Of a stretch of DNA of 64,000 bases, positions 36,103 through 42,769 are shown one piece after another; the stretch's first letter is position 1, and each line of letters starts with the position of its first letter. Both the position numbers and the translations under genes were made by a program. Origin of the DNA: Sphingosinicella sp041916975. GTDB lineage: Bacteria; Pseudomonadota; Alphaproteobacteria; Sphingomonadales; Sphingomonadaceae. The notes under the pieces were generated by a model. It had not been told where the DNA came from, ran no database searches, and was given only the letters and a program-made list of their open reading frames with translations. Where the stretch lies: contig NZ_JAYRYK010000001.1 of NCBI RefSeq assembly GCF_041916975.1, positions 2,108,001 through 2,172,000 of the forward strand, given 5' to 3'.

Positions 36103-37311
36103 CTATTGCGCGTTCGCGCGGCCCAGCGCGGCAAGGGCGCGGGCGCGATCGAGCTGCGCTTCGATCAGTTTGAGATTGGCGCTGGTCAGCGCCTCCTGGG
36201 CGTCAATCAGTTCGATGAGCGTGAACTTGCCTTGTTGGTAGCCGATCTCGGCGACCCGCGCGGCTTCACTCGCCTGGGAAAGACCGGCTCCCGACAAGGC
36301 GGAAACCCGTTCGTTCGCCGCCGCCAGCATCAGTTCAGCGCCGCGCCGCGAGAAGCGGGTATCGAGGCGCGTCTGGGCCAGCTGCGCTTCGGCGGCTTCG
36401 CCACCGGCGCGCGCGGCAGAGATGTTGCCGCGATTGCTGTTAAACACTGGCAGTGGAATGGAAACACCGACGATGAAGGCGGTATCCTTGTTTTCGCGGA
36501 AGTTGCGAACTCCTCCCGATGCCGTGATGTCGGGCACGCCCTCGGCCTGAGCTAGGTGTACTCGTGCCGAAGCGGCATCTCGCTCCGCCGCCGCGAGGCG
36601 TTCGTCGAGGCTCTGCGCATCGGCCGGCAAGGCGGGCGGCGGCGGAAGATCCTGAGCGATGACCGACAGCTCGGGATCTTCGCTGCCGATGAGCAGGGCC
36701 AATTCTTGCCGCGCCGACAGAAGTTCTGACTGCGCGCGCAGACGTTCGGCCTTTGCCTCCGCCAGCAGGGCGTCGGCCCGCAGCTTCGTCAGCGGCGGGT
36801 CGCGACCTACATCAACGAGCGCCTCAGCGATGCGCGCCAGCTCGACCGCCCTTTCTTGGACACTGTCGGCGAGCGCTTCCCGATCCTCCGCCGCGCGCAG
36901 TTCGGCGTACGACACGATAATGTCGTGGATGAGGTCGGCGTCGGCCATTCGTAGCGCGATCTCGGCGAACGACCGCTCGGCGGCGGCGACCTCCTTGCGC
37001 GCGCGCCTTTTTCCCCCGAGCTCGAAAGGCTGCGACACCGCAATTGTGGTCTCGGTCTGGCGAAAGGTTCGATAGGGTCCGGTGCCGCTGAAATTCTCGA
37101 CTTCGGCGGATATGGTGGGATTCGGACGCACACCCGCCTGCATGGCACGTCCCACGGCCGCCTTAAGTTCGGCTTTGGCCTTGGCGAGCCGTGGCGATAC
37201 GTCTCGTCCGCGCGCCAGCGCGTCGGACAAAGAGACAGGTTCGGCGAACGCGGGTTGCCCTGCCATTGCCAGCGTCCCTGCGAACAGCAGGACGCCCAGT
37301 GATTTCGACAT
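36103..37311 (-). CDS. czcC: CzcC-like outer-membrane factor
   Basis: A 402-aa TolC-family channel subunit. It has a signal peptide (LGVLLFAGTLAMAGQPAFAEP) and two OEP helical repeats beginning VSLSDALARGRDVSPRLAKAK, with the second repeat in GVRNFRENKDTAFIVGVSIPLPVF. It is first of czcCBA, 55 bp after a small His-rich exported protein. A deletion remnant with a similar N-terminus is found at 40.9-41.0 kb. Confidence 0.93.
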   Translation of the reverse strand: MSKSLGVLLFAGTLAMAGQPAFAEPVSLSDALARGRDVSPRLAKAKAELKAAVGRAMQAGVRPNPTISAEVENFSGTGPYRTFRQTETTIAVSQPFELGGKRRARKEVAAAERSFAEIALRMADADLIHDIIVSYAELRAAEDREALADSVQERAVELARIAEALVDVGRDPPLTKLRADALLAEAKAERLRAQSELLSARQELALLIGSEDPELSVIAQDLPPPPALPADAQSLDERLAAAERDAASARVHLAQAEGVPDITASGGVRNFRENKDTAFIVGVSIPLPVFNSNRGNISAARAGGEAAEAQLAQTRLDTRFSRRGAELMLAAANERVSALSGAGLSQASEAARVAEIGYQQGKFTLIELIDAQEALTSANLKLIEAQLDRARALAALGRANAQ

Positions 37312-37366
37312 AAGTACTCCTGATCAATGCAAAAGGGCGCAGGCGAATGCCTGCGCGGGGCAATGA

Positions 37367-37693
37367 TCAGGCGGCGGGAGGCTCGGTTGGGGGGGCGGGG
37401 GCGCGTGAAGCGAGCGCAACAGCTGCGCGCGCGAGATGGATATCGCGCGCCGGCCAGCTGCCAGGCATCTCGGACGCGTCGGAAAGCAGGCCTGCGGGGC
37501 AATGATGATGGTGGAGAAGCGCGTTGCCGTTCGGAGCACTGTCGTCGGGGGTCGCGTCGTGCGCGGCCTCTACAAAAACATGCTGATGCACATCAACGCC
37601 CACCGGTGCAGCGTCATAAGCCATGGCCAGCGTATCGAGGCCCGCCATAAGCGCTACAATGAGCAACAATAAGTGGACCAAGCGGTTTCGCAT
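37367..37693 (-). CDS. small His-rich exported protein (CzcI-like position)
   Basis: A 108-aa protein with a signal segment (VHLLLLIVALMAGLDTLAMA). A His-containing mature part follows (GVDVHQHVFVEAAHD, LLHHHHCPAG), with a tail ending PAPPTEPPAA. It precedes czcC as CzcI-type proteins do in czc operons. Its layout (signal, HHxHCP, PTEPPxA tail) is shared with the protein at 41050-41391, and the Pro-rich tail also with the protein at 14350-14715. A regulatory or metal-sensing accessory role is inferred. Confidence 0.75.
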   Translation of the reverse strand: MRNRLVHLLLLIVALMAGLDTLAMAYDAAPVGVDVHQHVFVEAAHDATPDDSAPNGNALLHHHHCPAGLLSDASEMPGSWPARDIHLARAAVALASRAPAPPTEPPAA

Positions 37694-37831
37694 CTAACGC
37701 CGGTTAGCAGCCGTACAAAATACAGGCAAGTCAGGAATTCGCCGCGGCCAAGACTGCAAATCCTGTGGCTGGCGTCCGTGCAAAGTGGCTGAGACTAGAA
37801 CATTGTTCCCAGAGAGCTTTGCCCAGACGGG

Positions 37832-38347
37832 TTATCCAGCCACACTCCAGGCTGTCAATGCTCGGCGAATCCGCATCAATGCCAAGCTCATGTGATGTTG
37901 GACGCCCTTGTCGCCGATGCCGAGGTGTTTCGCAATCTCCGTATAGGTCATATGTCTCGTCCGGTGCATCATGAAAACGCGCCGGGTCCGGCGCGACATG
38001 GCGCGGAGTGCCCGCCCGTAAGCTCGCCGCAAGTCGGCCTCCTCGATTCGCCATGTCTGCTCCGGGCAGACGGGGGCGTCGCAGCCTTCGTCGAAGGGAA
38101 AGATGACGGCTTGCGACTGCTGTTGCTGGCGCGCGCGGTCGATCAGCAGATTGCGGGCGGAGCGGGTCAGGTAGGCCTGCGGATTGTCCATCCGCTCGAA
38201 AGCGCCGCTGCGCAGCAGGCGAGCGAAGGTCTCCTGCATCAGATCGGGCGCCTCGTCGCGACCGACCCTCGTCCTGAAGTAGCGCAGCAGTCGCCCGTGC
38301 TCGGCCCGATAAAAGGCCGCGAACGCGGCGGTCGAATCGCGCGTCAT
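37832..38347 (-). CDS. ECF-type RNA polymerase sigma factor
   Basis: A 171-aa sigma-70-family protein of the ECF class. Region 2 is AFYRAEHGRLLRYFRTRVG with DEAPDLMQETFARLL. Region 4 is RTRRVFMMHRTRHMTYTEIAKHLGIGDKGVQHHMSLALMRIRRAL. It resembles FecI-like factors, but no fecR-type anti-sigma gene or receptor is adjacent. Its start codon overlaps the stop codon of a nucleotidyltransferase-like gene (ATGA), so the two are translated together. The regulon is unknown. Confidence 0.9.
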   Translation of the reverse strand: MTRDSTAAFAAFYRAEHGRLLRYFRTRVGRDEAPDLMQETFARLLRSGAFERMDNPQAYLTRSARNLLIDRARQQQQSQAVIFPFDEGCDAPVCPEQTWRIEEADLRRAYGRALRAMSRRTRRVFMMHRTRHMTYTEIAKHLGIGDKGVQHHMSLALMRIRRALTAWSVAG

Positions 38348-38832
38348 GGCCGTGCTCCCCGGCGTTCACGCGCATAGAGCGGTGCATCGCGCGCGGCACG
38401 GTACAGCGTGATGCCTGCCTCAATGCGGTCGAGAATGAACGTGTCCCGTTCGGTCCTGGCGATGCGAATGTCGGACTTGGCGAAGATTTCAAGATCGACC
38501 GCGCAGCGGTCGCCGAGTTCGCGGTCGATGACCGTGCGGGCGCGGCGCCAGCAGCGGTCATCAGTGAACAGCGGATGGTTGACGACGATCCAGAGTTCGT
38601 AGTCAGAAAAGGCAAGCGTGTGCCGGTCTTCATACCAGGAGCGCCGCGCATAGGGGCCGATCAGGATGATCCGCTTGATCTGGCCGGGCTCGGGCGCCTG
38701 CACCTGTTCGGGGTCGAAGCAGCCGCGCACTATGCGCGCGATCCGTTCAACCTCACTCTGCTTGCGGCGGATGAGATGGTCGACGCGCGCCATCACGACC
38801 TCGCGCGCGTAAACGTCGATAGGGGGTGTCAT
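38344..38832 (-). CDS. nucleotidyltransferase-like protein coupled to the ECF sigma factor
   Basis: A 162-aa protein with the MNT nucleotidyltransferase layout: RIILIGPYARRSWYEDR followed by FSDYELWIVVN and, later, AVDLEIFAKSDI. The canonical GSxxxG of the loop is GPYARR here, and the DxD pair is DYE, so catalysis is uncertain. The ATG at 38832 is chosen; a GTG five codons upstream is possible. It resembles the N-terminal domain of the MNT-HEPN protein at 39054-39974. The four-base overlap with the sigma factor gene suggests a shared function, perhaps as a substitute anti-sigma or modifier; this is speculation. Confidence 0.75.
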   Translation of the reverse strand: MTPPIDVYAREVVMARVDHLIRRKQSEVERIARIVRGCFDPEQVQAPEPGQIKRIILIGPYARRSWYEDRHTLAFSDYELWIVVNHPLFTDDRCWRRARTVIDRELGDRCAVDLEIFAKSDIRIARTERDTFILDRIEAGITLYRAARDAPLYARERRGARP

Positions 38833-39053
38833 ATACAGCTCGCACACCAGCGGTCCGCGCGTTCATGCGCGGATGTGCAAGCGGTGTCCGCTGCGTGCCG
38901 CAGATGCGGCTTACAGCAACTGCCCGACCATAATGGCCGAGCCTGCATGATGCCTGGCAGGGTTATCCCGGAGATGGCCGCCAGTCATTCCATCCCGTGG
39001 CAGGAATATGCCAGAATCCGGGCGGTTCGGCAAGTTGCCGGGAAGTGGCGGGT

Positions 39054-39974
39054 TTATTTGTTCGCCGCCGCTTCCAATTCGGCGACGCGCTCAGAACAGA
39101 CCTGATGAACAACGCGCCCAAGTTCCTCGACACGGGCGCCGAGCCAAGTCAGCTCTTCATCGCTGATCTTGTAATGCTTGGAGTAGCGGGCCTTCGTGTA
39201 GGCTTCCTTCAGCTTCTGAAACATGGCGCGGTCACGACGATTGTCCTCGGGCCATATCCCGAACAAGCGCCGGTCCAATCCTTCAGCGAGAGAACGCAAG
39301 AAAGCGATATTGTGATTGTATGGCGTATAGTATGTCAGCGTGAGCAAAAGGCAGGAATAAAGCCGCTCTGTGGTTTGGTGAAAATCAAACGCTGCGTCCT
39401 TCAGCAAGCCTTCTCCCATAGCGTACTTTGCGAGTTTCTGACGCGACATCGCACTTGCGATGCCGTCTTCAAAATACTCTTTCGCCGCCGCTAGGGCTTC
39501 TCCCGGTGATTTGGGTCGGGGGGCCCGTAGTTCGCGGTCGTCCGCCTCATAAAGCGCGACACCGTCTTTGGCGACCTCCATGAAAAAGACGCGGCCATGC
39601 GCGAGGCCGTCGTTCACCTCATGCAGAGAGTGGACGATGAAGTTGACCGGCGTGCGTAGCGTCTTCTCGATCGTATAGGCCCGGATCAGTCGTTCCTCGG
39701 CTTTGGCCCAATAGGTGGCGCGGTCGGTCAGCTCCTTCTGGCTGACGATGATGAGGATGTCGTAGTCGGACTTGTACTGGTTCGCCGAGAGCGGCGCATC
39801 GACCCAATTGCCGCGCGCATGGCTTCCAAACAGGACGATTTTAAGGATACGCGCGCCCTTGCGCCGCCCGACCGCGTTCTCGGTCGCCTCGCGAAACTCG
39901 TCAAAAATGATCTCGACGATGCGCTCAAGCTCGCGCTGCTTCGCGGCAGGGAGGTGGTCGATATCGGTGCGCAT
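39054..39974 (-). CDS. MNT nucleotidyltransferase-HEPN domain protein
   Basis: A 306-aa two-domain protein. The N-terminal MNT domain (about 15-140) has the intact loop KIVLFGSHARGNWVDAPLSA and the metal-binding pair in YKSDYDILIIVS. The C-terminal HEPN domain (about 170-300) contains KYAMGEGLLKDAAFDFHQTTERLYSCLLLTLTYY and a second helical half. A clear RNase RxxxxH motif is not seen in the usual place, so it may not be an RNase. MNT and HEPN pairs often form toxin-antitoxin or AMPylation systems. It stands alone, with about 200-340 bp gaps on both sides. Confidence 0.88.
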   Translation of the reverse strand: MRTDIDHLPAAKQRELERIVEIIFDEFREATENAVGRRKGARILKIVLFGSHARGNWVDAPLSANQYKSDYDILIIVSQKELTDRATYWAKAEERLIRAYTIEKTLRTPVNFIVHSLHEVNDGLAHGRVFFMEVAKDGVALYEADDRELRAPRPKSPGEALAAAKEYFEDGIASAMSRQKLAKYAMGEGLLKDAAFDFHQTTERLYSCLLLTLTYYTPYNHNIAFLRSLAEGLDRRLFGIWPEDNRRDRAMFQKLKEAYTKARYSKHYKISDEELTWLGARVEELGRVVHQVCSERVAELEAAANK

Positions 39975-40316
39975 AGCCCGGATTCTTCGCCTTTCTCAAT
40001 GTTTTGGCAAGCGCTATCGCCAAGAGCTCCTTCGGCGGCGAGAAGCACGTTGCTGGTGTCACACATGGCGACCACAACCGTGTGGCAATAACCACTCTGC
40101 GGACCACTACATTACAGGGGCACGCCAGCCCTACCCAGATAACCCCAGTGATCGCGGTGCACGCCACGCCTCGGAGCTATTCCAAGACCAACGATCAAGA
40201 GACGTCTATACAGGCAGGCGGAGAGAGTCGGTCACTCCGCCCACAACAATAATCGATACGTCTACAGCGCATCTGTTGCCGGGCGTCGCTATCGCGACAA
40301 GCTGAACCTTCTCTCC
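39975..40316. other. intergenic stretch without a recognised gene
   Basis: About 340 bp between the MNT-HEPN gene and the lipoprotein gene. Only short overlapping frames occur. No inverted repeat, tRNA or recognisable gene fragment was seen. It presumably holds the MNT-HEPN promoter. Confidence 0.5.
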
Positions 40317-40703
40317 TCAGGGGTCTGGATTGATTCTGATCTCGACGAGTAGACGGGAAACTTCCGTTACGTCATTCACGTTGAGCTCGCCGTAGAAACT
40401 CTTGCCCACGAACGGGTGGCTAATCATTTTTGGCAGATAAGTATCGGTCTTTGCGATGATCTCTCCGGATTTGGTCAAGGCTTCCAAGTGGATATGACCA
40501 TGCGTGTGACCGTAGTTTCCGCGGCGCACTTTACCCCAAATTTCAACACCCTGTTTACCTCGATAGGCGTGGACCCATTGGATGGTGTAAGGCTCGCTGA
40601 AATTCTGCGTAATCGGAACTTCGAGCTTAGGTCCTAAAGCGCAACCACCGGTTGCGAGAACGACTGTCATTGCGGTTACGAAAAGTCTCGCTCTTGATAG
40701 CAT
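40317..40703 (-). CDS. hypothetical lipoprotein
   Basis: A 128-aa protein with a lipoprotein signal (LFVTAMTVVLATGGC). No family is recognised. The mature part is beta-rich with scattered His (YGHTHGHIHLEAL) and ends EIRINPDP. The ATG at 40703 starts the signal; an upstream in-frame stretch belongs to the neighbouring czc remnant. Codon use looks less GC-biased than in the flanking cargo, as in the whole 39-42.7 kb segment. It lies downstream of the decayed czc cassette. Confidence 0.65.
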   Translation of the reverse strand: MLSRARLFVTAMTVVLATGGCALGPKLEVPITQNFSEPYTIQWVHAYRGKQGVEIWGKVRRGNYGHTHGHIHLEALTKSGEIIAKTDTYLPKMISHPFVGKSFYGELNVNDVTEVSRLLVEIRINPDP

Positions 40704-40718
40704 CGTACTATGCCTCTC

Positions 40719-41014
40719 ATATTTTGGAGTTATCGGCGCGGCCCCTCCTTCGGGTTTGCGCGTCGTTCTGCCCTGAATCCTCAAATTTTTCATGTCGATG
40801 CACCGGCAGGTAAAGTGCCGGGACCGACAACAGTGTCAGGAGCGTTGACGAGACGGTCCGGCCAATCACCGGTGGCGAGTGCACGCCGTACAGCCTTCTC
40901 AAGGCTGATCGGCTCGGCTCTTGCGGCATTTGGCAAATGCAGCACCGTCCCGGCCAAAAAGCCGGCGGCCATTTTCAATAGCATGGGATTAGCTCCTGAA
41001 ACGTAGCACATCAC
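40719..41014 (-). pseudogene. deletion-fused remnant of czcC (5') and czcA (3')
   Basis: The 5' part reads as a CzcC/TolC-family N-terminus with signal peptide (MLLKMAAGFLAGTVLHLPNAARAEPISLEKAVRRALA). After about 50 codons the homology switches frame to the last segment of an RND pump (VIGRTVSSTLLTLLSVPALYLPV then HRHEKFEDSG), ending at a stop codon near 40719. The missing middle would be the rest of czcC, all of czcB and nearly all of czcA, about 5-6 kb. A single internal deletion explains the structure. Confidence 0.82.
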
Positions 41015-41049
41015 GGGCCGGAATTTTCCCGACCCAGCGAAGGGGCATT

Positions 41050-41391
41050 TCAGGCTAGGGGCGGTTCCGTCGGTTGGTCCGGCGTCAGTGAGAGAAGCAC
41101 CGTGGCTTCTCCCGGCCAGAGAATTTTCCTGCTAAAAAAGGCGAGCTCGGCGGCATCCCTCGCATCACCTACCACCGTCATGGGACAATGGATATGATGC
41201 GCGATTGGTTGCAATTTGTCGGTAGCGCCATCCTGCGGGGATTGTTCATGGTCATCTATATGATGCGCGCCCGCAACTTGAACGAATTCCACTCCAAGAC
41301 CACGCTGCTCGTCATGGGCTTCTACGGGCGTGTGAAGTCCGGCGCACAACACCGAAAACAGAACCAGAATCTGAAGAACAATGCGCCCCAT
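41050..41391 (-). CDS. small exported protein preceding the czc remnant
   Basis: A 113-aa protein with a signal segment (MGRIVLQILVLFSVLCAGLHTPVEA) and a His-rich mature part (VAGAHHIDDHEQ, IAHHIHCPMTVVGDA). The tail is LTPDQPTEPPLA. It is a paralogue of the protein at 37367-37693 by layout: signal, HHxHCP and PTEPPxA tail. It sits 36 bp upstream of the czcC fragment, exactly where the intact operon keeps its copy. The gene itself appears intact although its operon is gone. Confidence 0.72.
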   Translation of the reverse strand: MGRIVLQILVLFSVLCAGLHTPVEAHDEQRGLGVEFVQVAGAHHIDDHEQSPQDGATDKLQPIAHHIHCPMTVVGDARDAAELAFFSRKILWPGEATVLLSLTPDQPTEPPLA

Positions 41392-41572
41392 CGACTAACT
41401 TTTAGCAAAGCGCATCAATTTTTCAAAACAAATCATCAATGGTAGTCCCACCATCACTATGGTTCTGAAATGTGCATACGCCAGAGCATATGCTGGGCGA
41501 TCGCGCGGTCACCATCACCGCGAGCGCGAAGCGAAGTGATTTGCTCTGGACCATAACGGCAATCAACTGCAG

Positions 41573-42205
41573 TCATGTTGCCGCATCCGCGCCGGAAAGT
41601 TCGCGCCGTGCTTGCTTTATGACTTCCAGACCGCCTTGCAGGCCCAAAAAGGCAATAATGAACGCTGCAATGATGTCGGGCAGACCGCTACCCGTCAAAA
41701 GCACGGCGAAACCTGCTGCAATGACCAGCAAATTGTTGATCGCATCGTTACGTGAGCATATCCAAACGGAACGCATATTAGCATCGCCTGACCGAAACCT
41801 GTAAAGCATCAGAGCAACCGTTACGTTGACGAACAGCGCAAGTGCGCCGATGCCGCTCATCATCCAGGGTTCGGGCTGGCCTCCAGCGAATAATCCCCAA
41901 ATGGCCGAAATCAGGACGCCGAGAGCAAAAGTAAATATAGTAAAGCCCTTGATCATCGCGGTCCGCGCGCGCCAGGCTAATGCCATTCCCGTCACGCCGA
42001 GGCTAATCGCGTAATTTGCCGCATCACCCAAAAAATCGAGCGCGTCAGCCTGCAGGGAGCGGGAACCCGAGACGGCACCAGCTGCAATTTCGATCAGGAA
42101 CATTAGGGTGTTGGCTGTAAGGGCAATCCAAAGGATGCGTCTCCACGCCGGATTGGCATGTGACTGAACAGTTTCGCACGAACTGGTGCAGCACGTACTT
42201 CCCAT
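41573..42205 (-). CDS. cation diffusion facilitator family transporter (second MerR-controlled copy)
   Basis: A 210-aa CDF transporter similar in layout to the one at 21585-22223: Cys-rich start (MGSTCCTSSCETVQSH), LQADALDFLGDAANYAISLG in helix II and CSRNDAINNLLVIAAG in helix V. ATG at 42205 is preferred to a start 11 codons upstream because it lies closer to the promoter and starts the Cys-rich tail. Its divergent merR gene is frameshifted, but the MerR-type promoter is intact, so expression may now depend on the intact MerR copy at 21 kb. Substrate is likely Cd, Pb or Zn. Confidence 0.88.
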   Translation of the reverse strand: MGSTCCTSSCETVQSHANPAWRRILWIALTANTLMFLIEIAAGAVSGSRSLQADALDFLGDAANYAISLGVTGMALAWRARTAMIKGFTIFTFALGVLISAIWGLFAGGQPEPWMMSGIGALALFVNVTVALMLYRFRSGDANMRSVWICSRNDAINNLLVIAAGFAVLLTGSGLPDIIAAFIIAFLGLQGGLEVIKQARRELSGADAAT

Positions 42206-42239
42206 CGCCAAACTCCTTGGTTCATTCGAGTCGGCCAAT

Positions 42240-42270
42240 TATATGGACCCTGTAGCAACTACAGGGTCAA
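42240..42270 (-). promoter_or_regulatory. MerR-type promoter/operator for the second CDF gene
   Basis: Read on the minus strand: TTGACC, a 19-bp spacer, then CATATA. The dyad GACCCTGTAG-TTG-CTACAGGGTC (42246-42268) fills the spacer. It differs at few positions from the operator at 21523-21543. Confidence 0.87.
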
Positions 42271-42273
42271 GTC

Positions 42274-42688
42274 GTGAAAATTGGGAAGCTCTCGCTGACC
42301 ACCGGCACTAACGTCGAGACGATCCGTTATTATGAGCGGATCGGCCTTTTACCCTTGCCCGACCGCACACCTGCCAATTACCGGTCCTATGGGTGAGTCA
42401 CACCGAGCAAGACTCGCGTTCATACGTCATTCGCGTGAACTTGGCTTCACCATCGAAGACATTCGCTCGCTTCTTGACTTGGCGGACCATCCAGACCGGG
42501 AATGTTCGGCAGCCGACCGCATCGCCAGTCGCCATCTTGAGCAGGTCGAGACCAAGATTGAGCATTTGCTCAGACTTCGTGACGAACTGAAGCGCCTGAT
42601 CGGCGACTGTCGGGGCGGTCTGGCGGCCGATTGCCGCGTCATCGAAGCGCTTGGCGACCACGCTTTCTGCGAAGTACATCACGCATGA
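42274..42688 (+). pseudogene. frameshifted MerR-family regulator (CadR/PbrR-like)
   Basis: From GTG 42274 the frame reads KIGKLSLTTGTNVETIRYYERIGLL and NYRSYG, then hits TGA at once. One frame over, the protein continues ESHRARLAFIRHSRELGFTIEDIRSLLDLADH through ECSAADR, IGDCRGG and AADCRVI, keeping the three metal-ligand Cys. Alignment with the intact MerR (21058-21516) shows a single extra base in GGGT at 42391-42394. Everything else is intact, so this is a recent mutation or a sequencing error. Confidence 0.85.
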
Positions 42689-42769
42689 CGTATATCACTG
42701 CTAAGTTTCGCTCTCCGCCGCCGTCATTGCCTTGGTAGCGCCGAGCGAGGTCGCAATGGCCGGCATCTG

